A stretch of DNA of 64,000 nucleotides from Sphingomonas japonica (lineage in GTDB: Bacteria; Pseudomonadota; Alphaproteobacteria; Sphingomonadales; Sphingomonadaceae), in assembly GCF_006346325.1 (NCBI RefSeq), contig NZ_VDYR01000001.1:2195501-2259500 (forward strand), written 5' to 3'. Below the pieces are notes generated by a model. That model had not been told where the DNA came from. It searched no databases and saw nothing but the letters and a program-made list of their open reading frames with translations. The number at the start of each line of letters is the position of its first letter. Position 1 is the first letter of the stretch. Below, in pieces: positions 27,001 to 34,474 of this stretch. Both the position numbers and the translations under genes were made by a program.

Positions 27001-27449
27001 GACATTTCCGGCGGCTGTTCACGACTCTGTTCAACGGTGGCCAGGCGCGGCTCGAACTGATCGATTCGGATGATCCGCTCGAGGCCGGGCTCGAGATCCT
27101 CGCGCAGCCGCCGGGCAAGAAGCTGCAATCGCTCACCTTGCTGTCGGGGGGCGAACAGGCGCTGACAGCAGTGGCGCTGATCTTCGGGCTATTCCTGACC
27201 AATCCGGCGCCGATCTGCGTGCTCGATGAAGTCGACGCGCCGCTCGACGATGCCAATATCGACCGTTTCTGCGATTTGCTCGATGCGATGACGCGCGAAA
27301 CCGATACCCGCTATCTGATCGTGACGCACAATGCCGCGACGATGAGCCGGATGCACCGGCTGTTCGGGGTGACGATGGTGGAACCGGGAATCAGTCGCCT
27401 CGTTTCGGTCGACCTTGGCGGCGCGGAGACGCTGCTGGCGGCGGAATGA
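24042..27449 (+). CDS. smc: Chromosome segregation protein SMC
   Basis: 1135 residues with SMC architecture: N-terminal ATPase with GPNGCGKSN at 31-39, a long Ala/Arg/Glu-rich coiled coil (about 170-500 and 640-920), a hinge in the middle (about 510-620), and a C-terminal ATPase half with LSGGEQALTAVALIFGL and Walker B VLDEVDAPLDD near 1050. It dimerises at the hinge and, with ScpAB, compacts and segregates chromosomes. scpA/B are not adjacent. Codons in the coiled coil are extremely GC-rich, which produces long spurious frames on the opposite strand. Confidence 0.95.
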   Translation: MQIKRLRLTGFKSFVDPADLAIAPGLTGVVGPNGCGKSNLLEALRWAMGENSAKSLRGAGMDDVIFAGTATRPSRDFAEVSILAEAAGDDEEIEVVRRIERGTGSAYRINGRDVRARDVGLLFADAATGAHSPALVSQGRIGAVIAAKPADRRTMLEEAAGISGLHVRRKDAEQRLRATEANLARLGEVIADQDSRASALRRQARQAERYRALSGDIRVAEGRMIFARWRDAAAAADIAKREAADADARVTERAAIVAAATEQQARATDALAAARAAALDQRDAAAAAAHLLATLRAERDRLARRLADLAAERVRLGEDRAREDSLAHDAAGALDRLAREASVLEADVAGASARIPGLDAAQADAERVGRDAEVALAQGLAAQAQEAADARVADAALAAAQTRLDRAERDLSRIAAERTALADTAPLTEQRSAAIAARAEAERQAAAARAQLAEADAAQRSAIAERDRAQSARSAAHADLAALDSEAAALARSTQPSGKDRLLDRLRPAPGYERALAAALGDDLEAGLDPAGERHWAGAERQPGDPDAAHGLAPLAAHVEAPPALARRLAQILVADRDEGQKLAVGQRLVTLGGTLRRWDGYVARSGGAAAAERLVRFNRLRAIEEARPAALRAVESADAELGRIDTAIAKSSRDADAARRGMTSAETAAREALRSEDRAAAALERIAAMGADLDSRHARVVADRREAQTDAGRAAAAVAALPDQRATRDRVGELASAAEHARAATASARAERADLDRSIARHRERLAAAQAEAKGWRARAGEAARRISDMAGRGEALEREEAALRDRPAMLDRDVAAAEVELSSARARADAAQAEERTAEMRLREIETELRTQAEALSQARETRAGAAARAENQDLRRVEMGRLSGERFACPPPLLPERAGFAADTVRSPSDESALHEKLTAERERIGPVNLVADTELAELDAARSANSREREELGSAVNALRGSIGTLNREGRQRLLAAFEAVDGHFRRLFTTLFNGGQARLELIDSDDPLEAGLEILAQPPGKKLQSLTLLSGGEQALTAVALIFGLFLTNPAPICVLDEVDAPLDDANIDRFCDLLDAMTRETDTRYLIVTHNAATMSRMHRLFGVTMVEPGISRLVSVDLGGAETLLAAE

Positions 27450-27489
27450 GGGACGCGCTACGGCCCGATCGCAACAAGGGGAACGACGC

Positions 27490-28434
27490 ATGGCCGGTGG
27501 ACTGGTAGCATTGCTCGACGACGTCGCGGCGCTGGCAAAGCTGGCCGGCGCGTCGATCGACGATGTCGCGGCGGCATCGACGCGTGCGGGGACGAAGGCG
27601 GCCGGCGTGGTGATCGACGACGCCGCAGTGACGCCGGGCTATGTCGTCGGGCTGTCGCCGGCGCGCGAGCTTCCCATCATCGGCAAGATCGCGCTGGGAT
27701 CGCTCAAGAACAAGCTTATCTTCCTGCTCCCTGCCGCACTGTTGCTCAGCAGCTTCGCGCCGTGGGCGATCACGCCGATCCTGATGCTCGGCGGCGCCTA
27801 TCTCTGTTTCGAGGGCACCGAAAAGGTGATTGAGAAGCTCAGCGGGGTCCACCATGCCGACGACGTGGCGGCGATCACCGACCCGGCCGAGCTGGAATCG
27901 CGCCAGGTTTCGGGCGCGATCCGCACCGACCTGATCCTGTCGGCGGAGATCATGGCGATCGCGCTTGCTGAGCTTCCCGACCTGTCGATCTGGATGCGCG
28001 CCGCCGCGCTCGCGCTGGTCGGCATCGCCATCACCGTCGCGGTCTATGGAGCGGTCGCGATCATCGTGAAGATGGACGATGTCGGGCTGCATCTGTCGCA
28101 AAAGCCGTCGGCGGCGAGCCAGTCGATCGGTCGCGGGCTGGTCGCGCTGATGCCCAAGCTGCTCAGGGCGCTGTCGATCATCGGCACCGCTGCGATGATC
28201 TGGGTCGGCGGCGGCATCATCCTGCACGGTGCCGAGGAATTCGGGCTGAGCGCGCCCGCGCATTGGGTGCACGACGCCGCCCTCGCCGCTGCCGGCGCCC
28301 TGCCCGCGATCGGCGGGGTGGTCGAATGGCTGGTCGGCGCGATCGGTGCGGCGATCGTGGGATTGATCGTCGGCGGCGCGATCGTGCTGGTGATCAAGCC
28401 GTTTCACGGTCGGAAAGAGGCGAGCAACGCCTAG
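27490..28434 (+). CDS. DUF808 (YedI-type) inner membrane protein
   Basis: 314 residues starting MAGGLVALLDDVAALAKLAG, the DUF808 signature, followed by DDAAVTPGYVVGL near 45 and five or six transmembrane helices. The GGAYLCFEGTEK segment near 100 is conserved. Family function is unknown. The start is supported by AAGGGGAA upstream. It follows smc by 40 bases on the same strand, and its stop TAG overlaps the stop of the convergent glycosyltransferase by four bases (CTAG). Confidence 0.88.
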   Translation: MAGGLVALLDDVAALAKLAGASIDDVAAASTRAGTKAAGVVIDDAAVTPGYVVGLSPARELPIIGKIALGSLKNKLIFLLPAALLLSSFAPWAITPILMLGGAYLCFEGTEKVIEKLSGVHHADDVAAITDPAELESRQVSGAIRTDLILSAEIMAIALAELPDLSIWMRAAALALVGIAITVAVYGAVAIIVKMDDVGLHLSQKPSAASQSIGRGLVALMPKLLRALSIIGTAAMIWVGGGIILHGAEEFGLSAPAHWVHDAALAAAGALPAIGGVVEWLVGAIGAAIVGLIVGGAIVLVIKPFHGRKEASNA

Positions 28435-29435
28435 CGCAGCATCCGCCGGTACAGCGCGATATAGTTGTCCGCCATCGCTTCCACCGAGAACCGCTCGGCC
28501 ACCGCGCGCCGGCACGCCGCCCGATCGATCTCCCCGACCCGCTCCACAGCGGCGATCGCGCCATCCAGCGAATCGACCAGGAAGCCGGTGACTCCGTCGT
28601 CGATCAGTTCGGGCATCGACCCGCGCAGCATCGCGATCACCGGCGTGCCGCATGCCATCGCCTCGATCACCGACAGCCCGAACGGTTCGTCGAAGTTGAT
28701 GAGGTGGAGCAATGCGCATGCCTGGCCCAGCGCGGCGATGCGCTCGCTCCCCCCGACCGCGCCGGGATGGCGGACGCGGTCGCCAAGATGCGGCACCACC
28801 GCCCGATCGTAATAGCGCTCGTCCTGCACGATCCCGTACATCGCCAGGTCGCGCCCGGTCGCCCGTGCCACCGCGATTGCCTCGGCGGCGCCCTTGTCGG
28901 GATGCATGCGGCCGAAGAACAGCAGATCGTCCGACCCCGCCGCTTCGAACGCGAAGTCGGCGAGCGGAATGCCGTGGTGGATCGTCGCGGCGTACCGCAG
29001 GTCGGGGTGCCGGTCGGCATCGCTGATCGCGACATAGGCGATGCGATCCTCATATGGCTTGTACATCGGCAGGATGCGGTCGGACGAAAAGCCGTGGATC
29101 GTCGTGACCATCGGCGTCGCAACCAGTTTGGCGAAGGCGTGTGCGGGAAAATCGGCCTGGTTGTGGATCAGGTCGAACTCGCCCGCACGTTCGAACACAT
29201 GGGCGAGGTGGCGATGCTCCCACACCTTGGCGTCGATAGCCGGGTCTTCGGAATAAGGCGCGGGCACCGGACCCGCCAGCTTGGCCGACGTGATCGAATC
29301 CTGCGTTGCGAACAACGTGACGTCGATACCCTTGGCCACGAGCGCCTCGGTCAGAAGCGACGTGACCAGCTCCCACGGGCCGTAATGACGCGGCGGCGTT
29401 CGCCACGCGATCGGCGCGATCATCGCGATCTTCAT
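28431..29435 (-). CDS. GT4-family glycosyltransferase (third gene of GH130-GH13-GT4 operon)
   Basis: 334 residues. The N-terminus MKIAMIAPIAWRTPPRHYGPWE contains the glycine-rich acceptor loop of GT4 enzymes. GRMHPDKG near 194 and FDEPFGLSVIEAMACGTPVIA near 250 form the nucleotide-sugar site with E-x7-E-like spacing. It is closest in appearance to GT4 proteins found in polysaccharide or oligosaccharide loci. The ATG overlaps the stop of the GH13 gene (ATGA). Donor and acceptor are unknown; the neighbours suggest it builds a glucoside or mannoside that the two hydrolase-like enzymes process. Confidence 0.85.
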   Translation of the reverse strand: MKIAMIAPIAWRTPPRHYGPWELVTSLLTEALVAKGIDVTLFATQDSITSAKLAGPVPAPYSEDPAIDAKVWEHRHLAHVFERAGEFDLIHNQADFPAHAFAKLVATPMVTTIHGFSSDRILPMYKPYEDRIAYVAISDADRHPDLRYAATIHHGIPLADFAFEAAGSDDLLFFGRMHPDKGAAEAIAVARATGRDLAMYGIVQDERYYDRAVVPHLGDRVRHPGAVGGSERIAALGQACALLHLINFDEPFGLSVIEAMACGTPVIAMLRGSMPELIDDGVTGFLVDSLDGAIAAVERVGEIDRAACRRAVAERFSVEAMADNYIALYRRMLR

Positions 29436-31027
29436 GCCAGGATGATGCCTTCGTCGGGTCCAAGCTCCAACGCGCCGTCCTTCCCGTGAATGCCGGAATG
29501 ACAGGTTGAAAGGAGCAGTTTGTGCTGGGTCGCCCATCCCGGCAGGGAAAGAGATTGCGCGCGTCCGCTCAGGTTGAGCGCCACCAGCATCCGCTCGCCC
29601 TCGTGCGCGCGCTCATAGGCCAGCACCTCGCCCTCGCACGCCACGGGCAGCCACGCTCCTATCGCCAGCGCCGGATGCGCCCGGCGCAGCGCAAGCAAGT
29701 CGCGGTACAGGCTCCACATCGATCCCGGATCGCTGCACTGCGCCGCGACGTTGCGTATCGGAAAGTCGCCGTGCAGTGGCAGCCACGGCTCGCCGGACGT
29801 GAACCCACCGTGCGCGCTCGCATCCCACGCCATCGGCGTACGGACAGGGTCGCGTCCCAACCCTTTGCCAGGGTCGAGCAGTTCGCGCGGGTCGAACACG
29901 CGCTCGGGAGGGACCGCGACGTCCTCCAGCGCGATCTCGTCGCCATAATAGATGGTCGGCGTGCCCCGCAGCGTCAGCAGCAGCATTGCCGCCACCCGGG
30001 CCTGCGCATGCCCCAGCCGCGTCGCAGCACGCGGGCGATCGTGGTTGCCCAGCACCCAGTTCGGCCAGCCGCCCGGCGGGAGTCCTGCTTCATAGTCCGC
30101 AATCAGGGTCGCCAGCGCGCGGGCGTCCCACGGCGCCTCGATCAGCTGGAAATTGAGCGGCAGATGCACCTCCGGCCGGTCGCGGCCATAATAGGCCATC
30201 AGCCTTTCGGGCGGCAGGTAGATTTCGCCTATCAGCACGCGTTCCTGCCCCGTTGCGCTGTGGCGATCGGCCAGTGCACGCATTTCGGCGGCGATGCCGT
30301 GGACTTCAGGCTGGTCGGTCGAATGCAGCTGCAGCACGCGGTGCATCTTGCCCATCGCCGGGGTCCATGCCGGGTTGGCAGGATTGTCCGGAAAGTCGGC
30401 GTGCTTGACCATGTGCCACAGCACGTCGATGCGGAACCCGTCGACGCCGCGGTCGAACCAGAATGCCATCGCATCCAGCATCGCCGCCTGTACCTGCGGA
30501 TTGCGCCAGTTCAGGTCGGGCTGTTCCTTGAGGAACGCGTGGCAGTAATATTGCCCGGTCGCATCCTCCCATTCCCACGCCGACCCCCCGAAGTCGCTGA
30601 TCCAGTTATTGGGCGGGCCGCCACCCGGCGCGGCATCGCGCCAGATATACCAGTCGCGCTTCGGGCTGCCGCGCGACGACCGGCTTTCGGTGAACCACGG
30701 ATGCCTGTCCGAAGAATGATTGGGCACGAAATCGAGCAGCAGCTTGAGCCCGCGATCGTGGCACGCAGCGACCAGCGCATCGAAATCCGCGAGCGTTCCG
30801 AAGCGCGGGTCGATGCCGACATAATCGGCGACGTCGTACCCGAAATCGGCCATCGGCGACGGATAGATCGGCGAAATCCAGATCGCGTCGACACCGAGCG
30901 CGACGAGGTCGTCGAGCCGCGCGGCGATCCCGTTCAGATCGCCGATTCCATCGCCATTGGAATCCTGAAACGAGCGTGGATAGACCTGATAGATCACACC
31001 CGTTTGCCACCACAGCGGCTCGCTCAT
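29432..31027 (-). CDS. GH13 alpha-glucosidase / trehalose-related alpha-amylase family enzyme
   Basis: 531 residues, cytoplasmic (no signal). GH13 blocks in order: DFVPNHSS (region I, near 100), GFRIDVLWH with the nucleophile Asp (II, near 202), GEIYLPPE with the acid/base Glu (III, near 262), and VLGNHDRPR (IV, near 325). WWQTGVIYQVYPRSFQDSNGDGIGDL at the N-terminus marks the oligo-1,6-glucosidase/alpha-glucosidase subgroup, which acts on short alpha-glucosides, sometimes by transglycosylation. Start and stop overlap both neighbours by four bases (ATGA). Natural substrate unknown. Confidence 0.9.
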   Translation of the reverse strand: MSEPLWWQTGVIYQVYPRSFQDSNGDGIGDLNGIAARLDDLVALGVDAIWISPIYPSPMADFGYDVADYVGIDPRFGTLADFDALVAACHDRGLKLLLDFVPNHSSDRHPWFTESRSSRGSPKRDWYIWRDAAPGGGPPNNWISDFGGSAWEWEDATGQYYCHAFLKEQPDLNWRNPQVQAAMLDAMAFWFDRGVDGFRIDVLWHMVKHADFPDNPANPAWTPAMGKMHRVLQLHSTDQPEVHGIAAEMRALADRHSATGQERVLIGEIYLPPERLMAYYGRDRPEVHLPLNFQLIEAPWDARALATLIADYEAGLPPGGWPNWVLGNHDRPRAATRLGHAQARVAAMLLLTLRGTPTIYYGDEIALEDVAVPPERVFDPRELLDPGKGLGRDPVRTPMAWDASAHGGFTSGEPWLPLHGDFPIRNVAAQCSDPGSMWSLYRDLLALRRAHPALAIGAWLPVACEGEVLAYERAHEGERMLVALNLSGRAQSLSLPGWATQHKLLLSTCHSGIHGKDGALELGPDEGIILA

Positions 31028-32142
31028 GCGAAGCGGTCCTTGGGAATGCGGGTCATCCGGCACACCAGGTCGGCCTCGCCGCTCGCCACCAGATAATGGT
31101 CGCCGCGATCGACGATCCCGGTCGAGAATACGACGTGGTCGAGATATTTGCTGTCCTGGAACGCGGCGGTAAGATCGGGCGCGGGTTCGATCAGCGCATC
31201 GTGATCGGTGCGCACCACCTTCCACGGTTCGTCACGGTCGAGGATCGACCAATAGGTGCGATAGATGCCGACATCGCCGCCGGGCTCCACGCCGTGCCAA
31301 AGGCTGAGCCAGCCGTCGTCGATCAGGATCGGCGGCGCGCCGCCCCCCATCCGCGCGGTACTGACCGTCGCGGCGTGCGGGCGCAGGCCGGGATGGTCGC
31401 ACGGTTTCCAGTGGATCATGTCGGGCGAGCTGGCGAGCTGGATCGCGGGACCCGCACGCCACTCGCTGTCCGGGGGATAGGCGAACCAGGTTTCGCCCAG
31501 CGGCCGGGTCTGCGCCCAGAACTTGCCGGCGATCTGCCCCTCGAACACCAGCATGTCCTTGTTCTGGTGGTCGAGCACGATCCCCTCGCGCCGCCAGTCG
31601 CGCGCGTCGGGCGAGCTGTAGAGCACGGTGCACAGCCGTTCGGCGCTGACCGAGCAGGTCGTCATCCAGTATCGCCCGCCTACATGGCTGATCCGCGCGT
31701 CCTCGATGCCATAGCTCTGGTAACTCGCCGATGGCGCGATCGCCCGGTCGTAATGCACCGCAGCCACGCCGCTGCCGTCGGGCGACAGCTCGACCGGCAG
31801 CAGCCACGACAGCGAGGTCAGCGCCAGCGGCGTCCACGCCTCGTCCTTTAGCTTGAGGATGCGCGGATCGGACATATCGACGCGGTCGGCGGGCCACGCG
31901 TCGAGATGGACGCGGCCGTCCGCCCAGCGCATCGCCCGCCCGTCGGGATCGGCCAGCGCTTCGGCCACCCGCACCATCAGCAGCAGATTGCCGTTTGCGA
32001 GCCGGGTCATCCCGGGGTTGAACGCGCCCAGCACGACCGTCGGCGCGTCCAGCCCCATGCCGCGCAGCGGCGAGCGGGCAAGATCAACGTCGTCGGGAGT
32101 GAAGATGAGGAAATCGTCAGCGATGATGCGATCCTTTGGCAC
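31024..32142 (-). CDS. GH130-like glycoside phosphorylase
   Basis: About 372 residues with a five-bladed beta-propeller pattern and GH130-type motifs: GAFNPGMTRL (the GxxNP site) near 44, YGIEDARIS (equivalent of the GTEDPRI block carrying the catalytic Asp), RMGGGAPPI, and WLSLWHGVE. GH130 enzymes phosphorolyse beta-mannosides such as mannosyl-glucose. EDAR in place of EDPR marks an unusual subgroup, so substrate is open. The start is uncertain: GTG 32142 is used, TTG 32154 is possible; neither has a strong ribosome site. It lies 38 bases downstream of chorismate mutase and overlaps the GH13 gene by four bases. Confidence 0.78.
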   Translation of the reverse strand: MPKDRIIADDFLIFTPDDVDLARSPLRGMGLDAPTVVLGAFNPGMTRLANGNLLLMVRVAEALADPDGRAMRWADGRVHLDAWPADRVDMSDPRILKLKDEAWTPLALTSLSWLLPVELSPDGSGVAAVHYDRAIAPSASYQSYGIEDARISHVGGRYWMTTCSVSAERLCTVLYSSPDARDWRREGIVLDHQNKDMLVFEGQIAGKFWAQTRPLGETWFAYPPDSEWRAGPAIQLASSPDMIHWKPCDHPGLRPHAATVSTARMGGGAPPILIDDGWLSLWHGVEPGGDVGIYRTYWSILDRDEPWKVVRTDHDALIEPAPDLTAAFQDSKYLDHVVFSTGIVDRGDHYLVASGEADLVCRMTRIPKDRFA

Positions 32143-32180
32143 TGCACGCCACAATGCCGGGATGGTCGGGACGTTCCCGG

Positions 32181-32459
32181 TTATTCGCGCAGCCGCTCGT
32201 GATGGCGGATCACCTCGTCGATGATGAAGCGCAGGAACTTTTCGGAGAATTCGGGGTCGAGGTCGGCGTCCTTCGCCAATGCGCGCAGCCGGGCGATCTG
32301 GCGCTCCTCGCGCCCCGGATCGGCGGGGGGCAGGCCATGCTCGGCCTTGTGGCGGCCGACCGCCTGGGTGACCTTGAACCGTTCGGCGAGCAGGAACACC
32401 AGCGCCGCATCGATATTGTCGATGCTCTGGCGATATCCTTGCAGCGCGTCGTCGGACAT
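32181..32459 (-). CDS. Chorismate mutase, AroQ type
   Basis: 92 residues, all-helical AroQ fold: SIDNIDAALVFLLAERFKVTQAVGRHKAEHG (catalytic Arg and Lys positions) near 11-41, then DPGREERQIARL near 47-58 and a C-terminal helix. It converts chorismate to prephenate for Phe/Tyr synthesis. The ATG at 32459 has a GAGGAGA site. It is the first gene of the minus-strand run that continues with GH130-GH13-GT4; the functional link, if any, is unclear. It is divergent from the polyprenyl synthase. Confidence 0.9.
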   Translation of the reverse strand: MSDDALQGYRQSIDNIDAALVFLLAERFKVTQAVGRHKAEHGLPPADPGREERQIARLRALAKDADLDPEFSEKFLRFIIDEVIRHHERLRE

Positions 32460-32557
32460 GGGCGTCTCTCCTCGATCGAGCGACCCGTGGCGCGGCTGCG
32501 GCGCGCACGCAACCCCGGCCTTGCCTTTGGCAGCCATAGCCGCCACATCGCGGGCGC

Positions 32558-33571
32558 ATGACCGCCACCGTTCACCGCCTCGGATCCCGGCCCGTCCCGT
32601 CGCTCGATCCGATGATCGAACTGGTCGCGCACGACATGAACCTGGTCAATGCGGTGATCCTCGACCGGATGCAGTCCGACATCCCGCTGATCCCCAAGCT
32701 GGCCGGGCACCTGATCGCGGGCGGCGGCAAGCGGCTGCGCCCGATGCTGACGCTGGCGAGTGCGCAGCTGCTCGCATACGGCGGCGCGCGGCACCATCGC
32801 CTCGCCGCGGCGGTCGAGTTCATCCACACCGCGACGCTGCTCCACGACGATGTCGTCGACGGGTCGGACCTGCGGCGCGGCCGCCGCACCGCCAATATCA
32901 TCTGGGGCAATCCGGCAAGCGTGCTGGTCGGCGATTTCCTGTTCAGCCGGTCGTTCGAGCTGATGGTCGAGGACGGCAGCCTGAAGGTGCTCAGGATCCT
33001 TTCGAACGCGTCGGCAGTGATCGCCGAGGGAGAAGTCAACCAGCTCACCGCCGCGCGCCGCATCGACATCGGCGAGGAACGCTATCTCGAGATCATCGGC
33101 GCCAAGACCGCCGCGCTGTTCGCTGCCGCGTGCCGCATCGCCGGCGTGGTCGCCGAACGGCCGGACCGCGAGGAGACGGCACTCGACGCCTATGGCCGCA
33201 ACCTCGGCATCGCCTTCCAGCTGGTCGATGATGCGATCGACTATGTCTCCGACGCCGGAACGATGGGCAAGGATGCCGGCGACGATTTCCGCGAGGGCAA
33301 GATGACGCTGCCGGTCATCCTGGCCTATGCGCGCGGCGACACCGAAGCGCGCGCCTTCTGGAAGGACGCGGTCGAGGGGCGGCGTGCCGAGGACAGCGAC
33401 TTCGCAGAGGCGATCGATCGCGTCAGGGAAACGCGCGCCGTCGACGATACGCTCGCGCGCGCGCGGCATTATGGCCAGCGCGCGGTCGACGCGCTCGGCA
33501 TCTTTCCGGCCAGCGCGGCAAAGGATGCGATGGTAGAGGCCGTCGAGTTCGCGGTTGCCCGCGCCTATTGA
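32558..33571 (+). CDS. ispB: Octaprenyl/polyprenyl diphosphate synthase
   Basis: 337 residues with both aspartate-rich motifs of trans-prenyltransferases: DDVVD within LLHDDVVDGSDLRRG near 96-110, and DDAID within FQLVDDAIDYVSDAG near 222. GGGKRLRP near 50 binds isopentenyl diphosphate. It makes the long isoprenoid tail of ubiquinone, which links to coq7 and dsbB elsewhere in the window. Chain length cannot be read with certainty. It stands alone, followed by a strong inverted repeat. Confidence 0.92.
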   Translation: MTATVHRLGSRPVPSLDPMIELVAHDMNLVNAVILDRMQSDIPLIPKLAGHLIAGGGKRLRPMLTLASAQLLAYGGARHHRLAAAVEFIHTATLLHDDVVDGSDLRRGRRTANIIWGNPASVLVGDFLFSRSFELMVEDGSLKVLRILSNASAVIAEGEVNQLTAARRIDIGEERYLEIIGAKTAALFAAACRIAGVVAERPDREETALDAYGRNLGIAFQLVDDAIDYVSDAGTMGKDAGDDFREGKMTLPVILAYARGDTEARAFWKDAVEGRRAEDSDFAEAIDRVRETRAVDDTLARARHYGQRAVDALGIFPASAAKDAMVEAVEFAVARAY

Positions 33572-33647
33572 CCGGCTCGTCGTTTCGCATCTGACTTCGC
33601 CAGCGTTACGATCCCCTCGTGCCGCGGCGCTACACCCGTTCCTTCGT

Positions 33648-33682
33648 TTGCGTGAACATCGCGTTGTGTAATGTTCACGCAA
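33648..33682. promoter_or_regulatory. Perfect 12-bp inverted repeat upstream of the Arg/Asp-repeat gene
   Basis: TTGCGTGAACAT (33648-33659) and ATGTTCACGCAA (33671-33682) are exact reverse complements separated by 11 bases. The element lies 76 bases after the ispB stop and 70 bases before the next start. As there is no T-run it looks more like an operator or mRNA hairpin than a terminator. Confidence 0.6.
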
Positions 33683-33751
33683 CCCCGGCGATCCTCGGCT
33701 ATTCTTCCCGGACTGGTCGGCGACGTGCCGATCGAGACCTGGAGAAGATGT

Positions 33752-34123
33752 ATGCGTACTCCAATCCTGTTCGCCGCACTGGCGACCTTCGCATTTCCCG
33801 CACTGACTGTTGCTGCCGCACCCGCTGTAGCCGCGACGGTGAGCATCGACGACAATGGTCCCGGACAGCGCTGGGACCGCGGTGATCGCCGCGACCGCCG
33901 TGAATTCCGTCAGGACCGCCGCGGCGATCGCCGCGATTATCGCCAGGATCGCCGCGGCGATCGGCGTGATTTCCGACAGGATCGCCGCGGCGACCGCCGT
34001 GACTTGCGCCAGGGCGACGTGACTCGCCGCGAGTTCCGCCGTGAACGCGCCGGCGATCGCCGCGACTTCCGTCAGGAGCGCCGCGGCGACCGCCGCGACT
34101 ATCGCCGCGACCGCGCCAATTAA
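33752..34123 (+). CDS. Secreted Arg/Asp-rich repeat protein
   Basis: 123 residues. A clear signal peptide (MRTPILFAALATFAFPALTVAAAPAVAA, cleavage near residue 29) is followed by a repetitive domain of about 80 residues built from RRGDRRDFRQD-like units of about 11 residues (33 bases), highly conserved at DNA level between 33880 and 34110. The mature protein is almost entirely Arg, Asp, Gln and Gly: a disordered, mixed-charge polyampholyte in the periplasm or outside. No family recognised with confidence. The start follows GGAGAAG. It is monocistronic, with an inverted repeat upstream and a strong terminator downstream. Confidence 0.8.
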   Translation: MRTPILFAALATFAFPALTVAAAPAVAATVSIDDNGPGQRWDRGDRRDRREFRQDRRGDRRDYRQDRRGDRRDFRQDRRGDRRDLRQGDVTRREFRRERAGDRRDFRQERRGDRRDYRRDRAN

Positions 34124-34149
34124 TCGCAATGTTAGCCGAAGACACGAAA

Positions 34150-34178
34150 GGGGCGGGCCATGCGGTCCGCCCCTTTTT
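34150..34178 (+). terminator. Rho-independent terminator
   Basis: A 10-bp stem (GGGGCGGGCC / GGTCCGCCCC, one G-T pair) with an ATGC loop is followed by TTTTT at 34174-34178. It is the best intrinsic terminator in the window, 26 bases after the repeat-protein stop, and just beyond the 3' end of the convergent small acidic gene. Confidence 0.88.
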
Positions 34179-34187
34179 CATATCGGA

Positions 34188-34394
34188 TCATTCCTCGTCG
34201 CTGGGTTCGTCCTCATCGACGACGAGCGCATCCTCCTCATCGGTGTCGAGCGCCTTGTCGATCTCCTCCGAAATCAGGTCGAGTTGTTCGTAGCTGGTCT
34301 CGAACTCGAACGATTCGCCATCCTCATCCTCGATCATCAGCAGGTAGCCGTCGCTGGTCGGGCTGATCGCGAAGCTGGACAGGGTCTTGGTCAT
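34188..34394 (-). CDS. Small acidic hypothetical protein
   Basis: 68 residues beginning MTKTLSSFAISPTSDGYLLMIEDEDGE; the last 30 residues are mostly Asp and Glu. The N-terminal half looks like a small beta-structure, the tail is disordered and strongly negative. I do not know a named family, though similar short acidic proteins occur in sphingomonads. The start has GAGGAAC 8 bases upstream. It is divergent from hrpB and convergent with the Arg/Asp-repeat gene. Confidence 0.72.
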   Translation of the reverse strand: MTKTLSSFAISPTSDGYLLMIEDEDGESFEFETSYEQLDLISEEIDKALDTDEEDALVVDEDEPSDEE

Positions 34395-34474
34395 GGTCGG
34401 GGTTCCTCAGAAGCGTTGCAGGGGGCGATACGCATGAATTGTGCCTTGGCTCCCGCGCCGCTAGCGGTTTCACG

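Noticed and set aside
33880..34110. Regular about 33-base repeats, at first sight like a CRISPR array
   Set aside because: Repeats are contiguous, without unique spacers, in frame with a signal-peptide protein, and encode Arg/Asp units.
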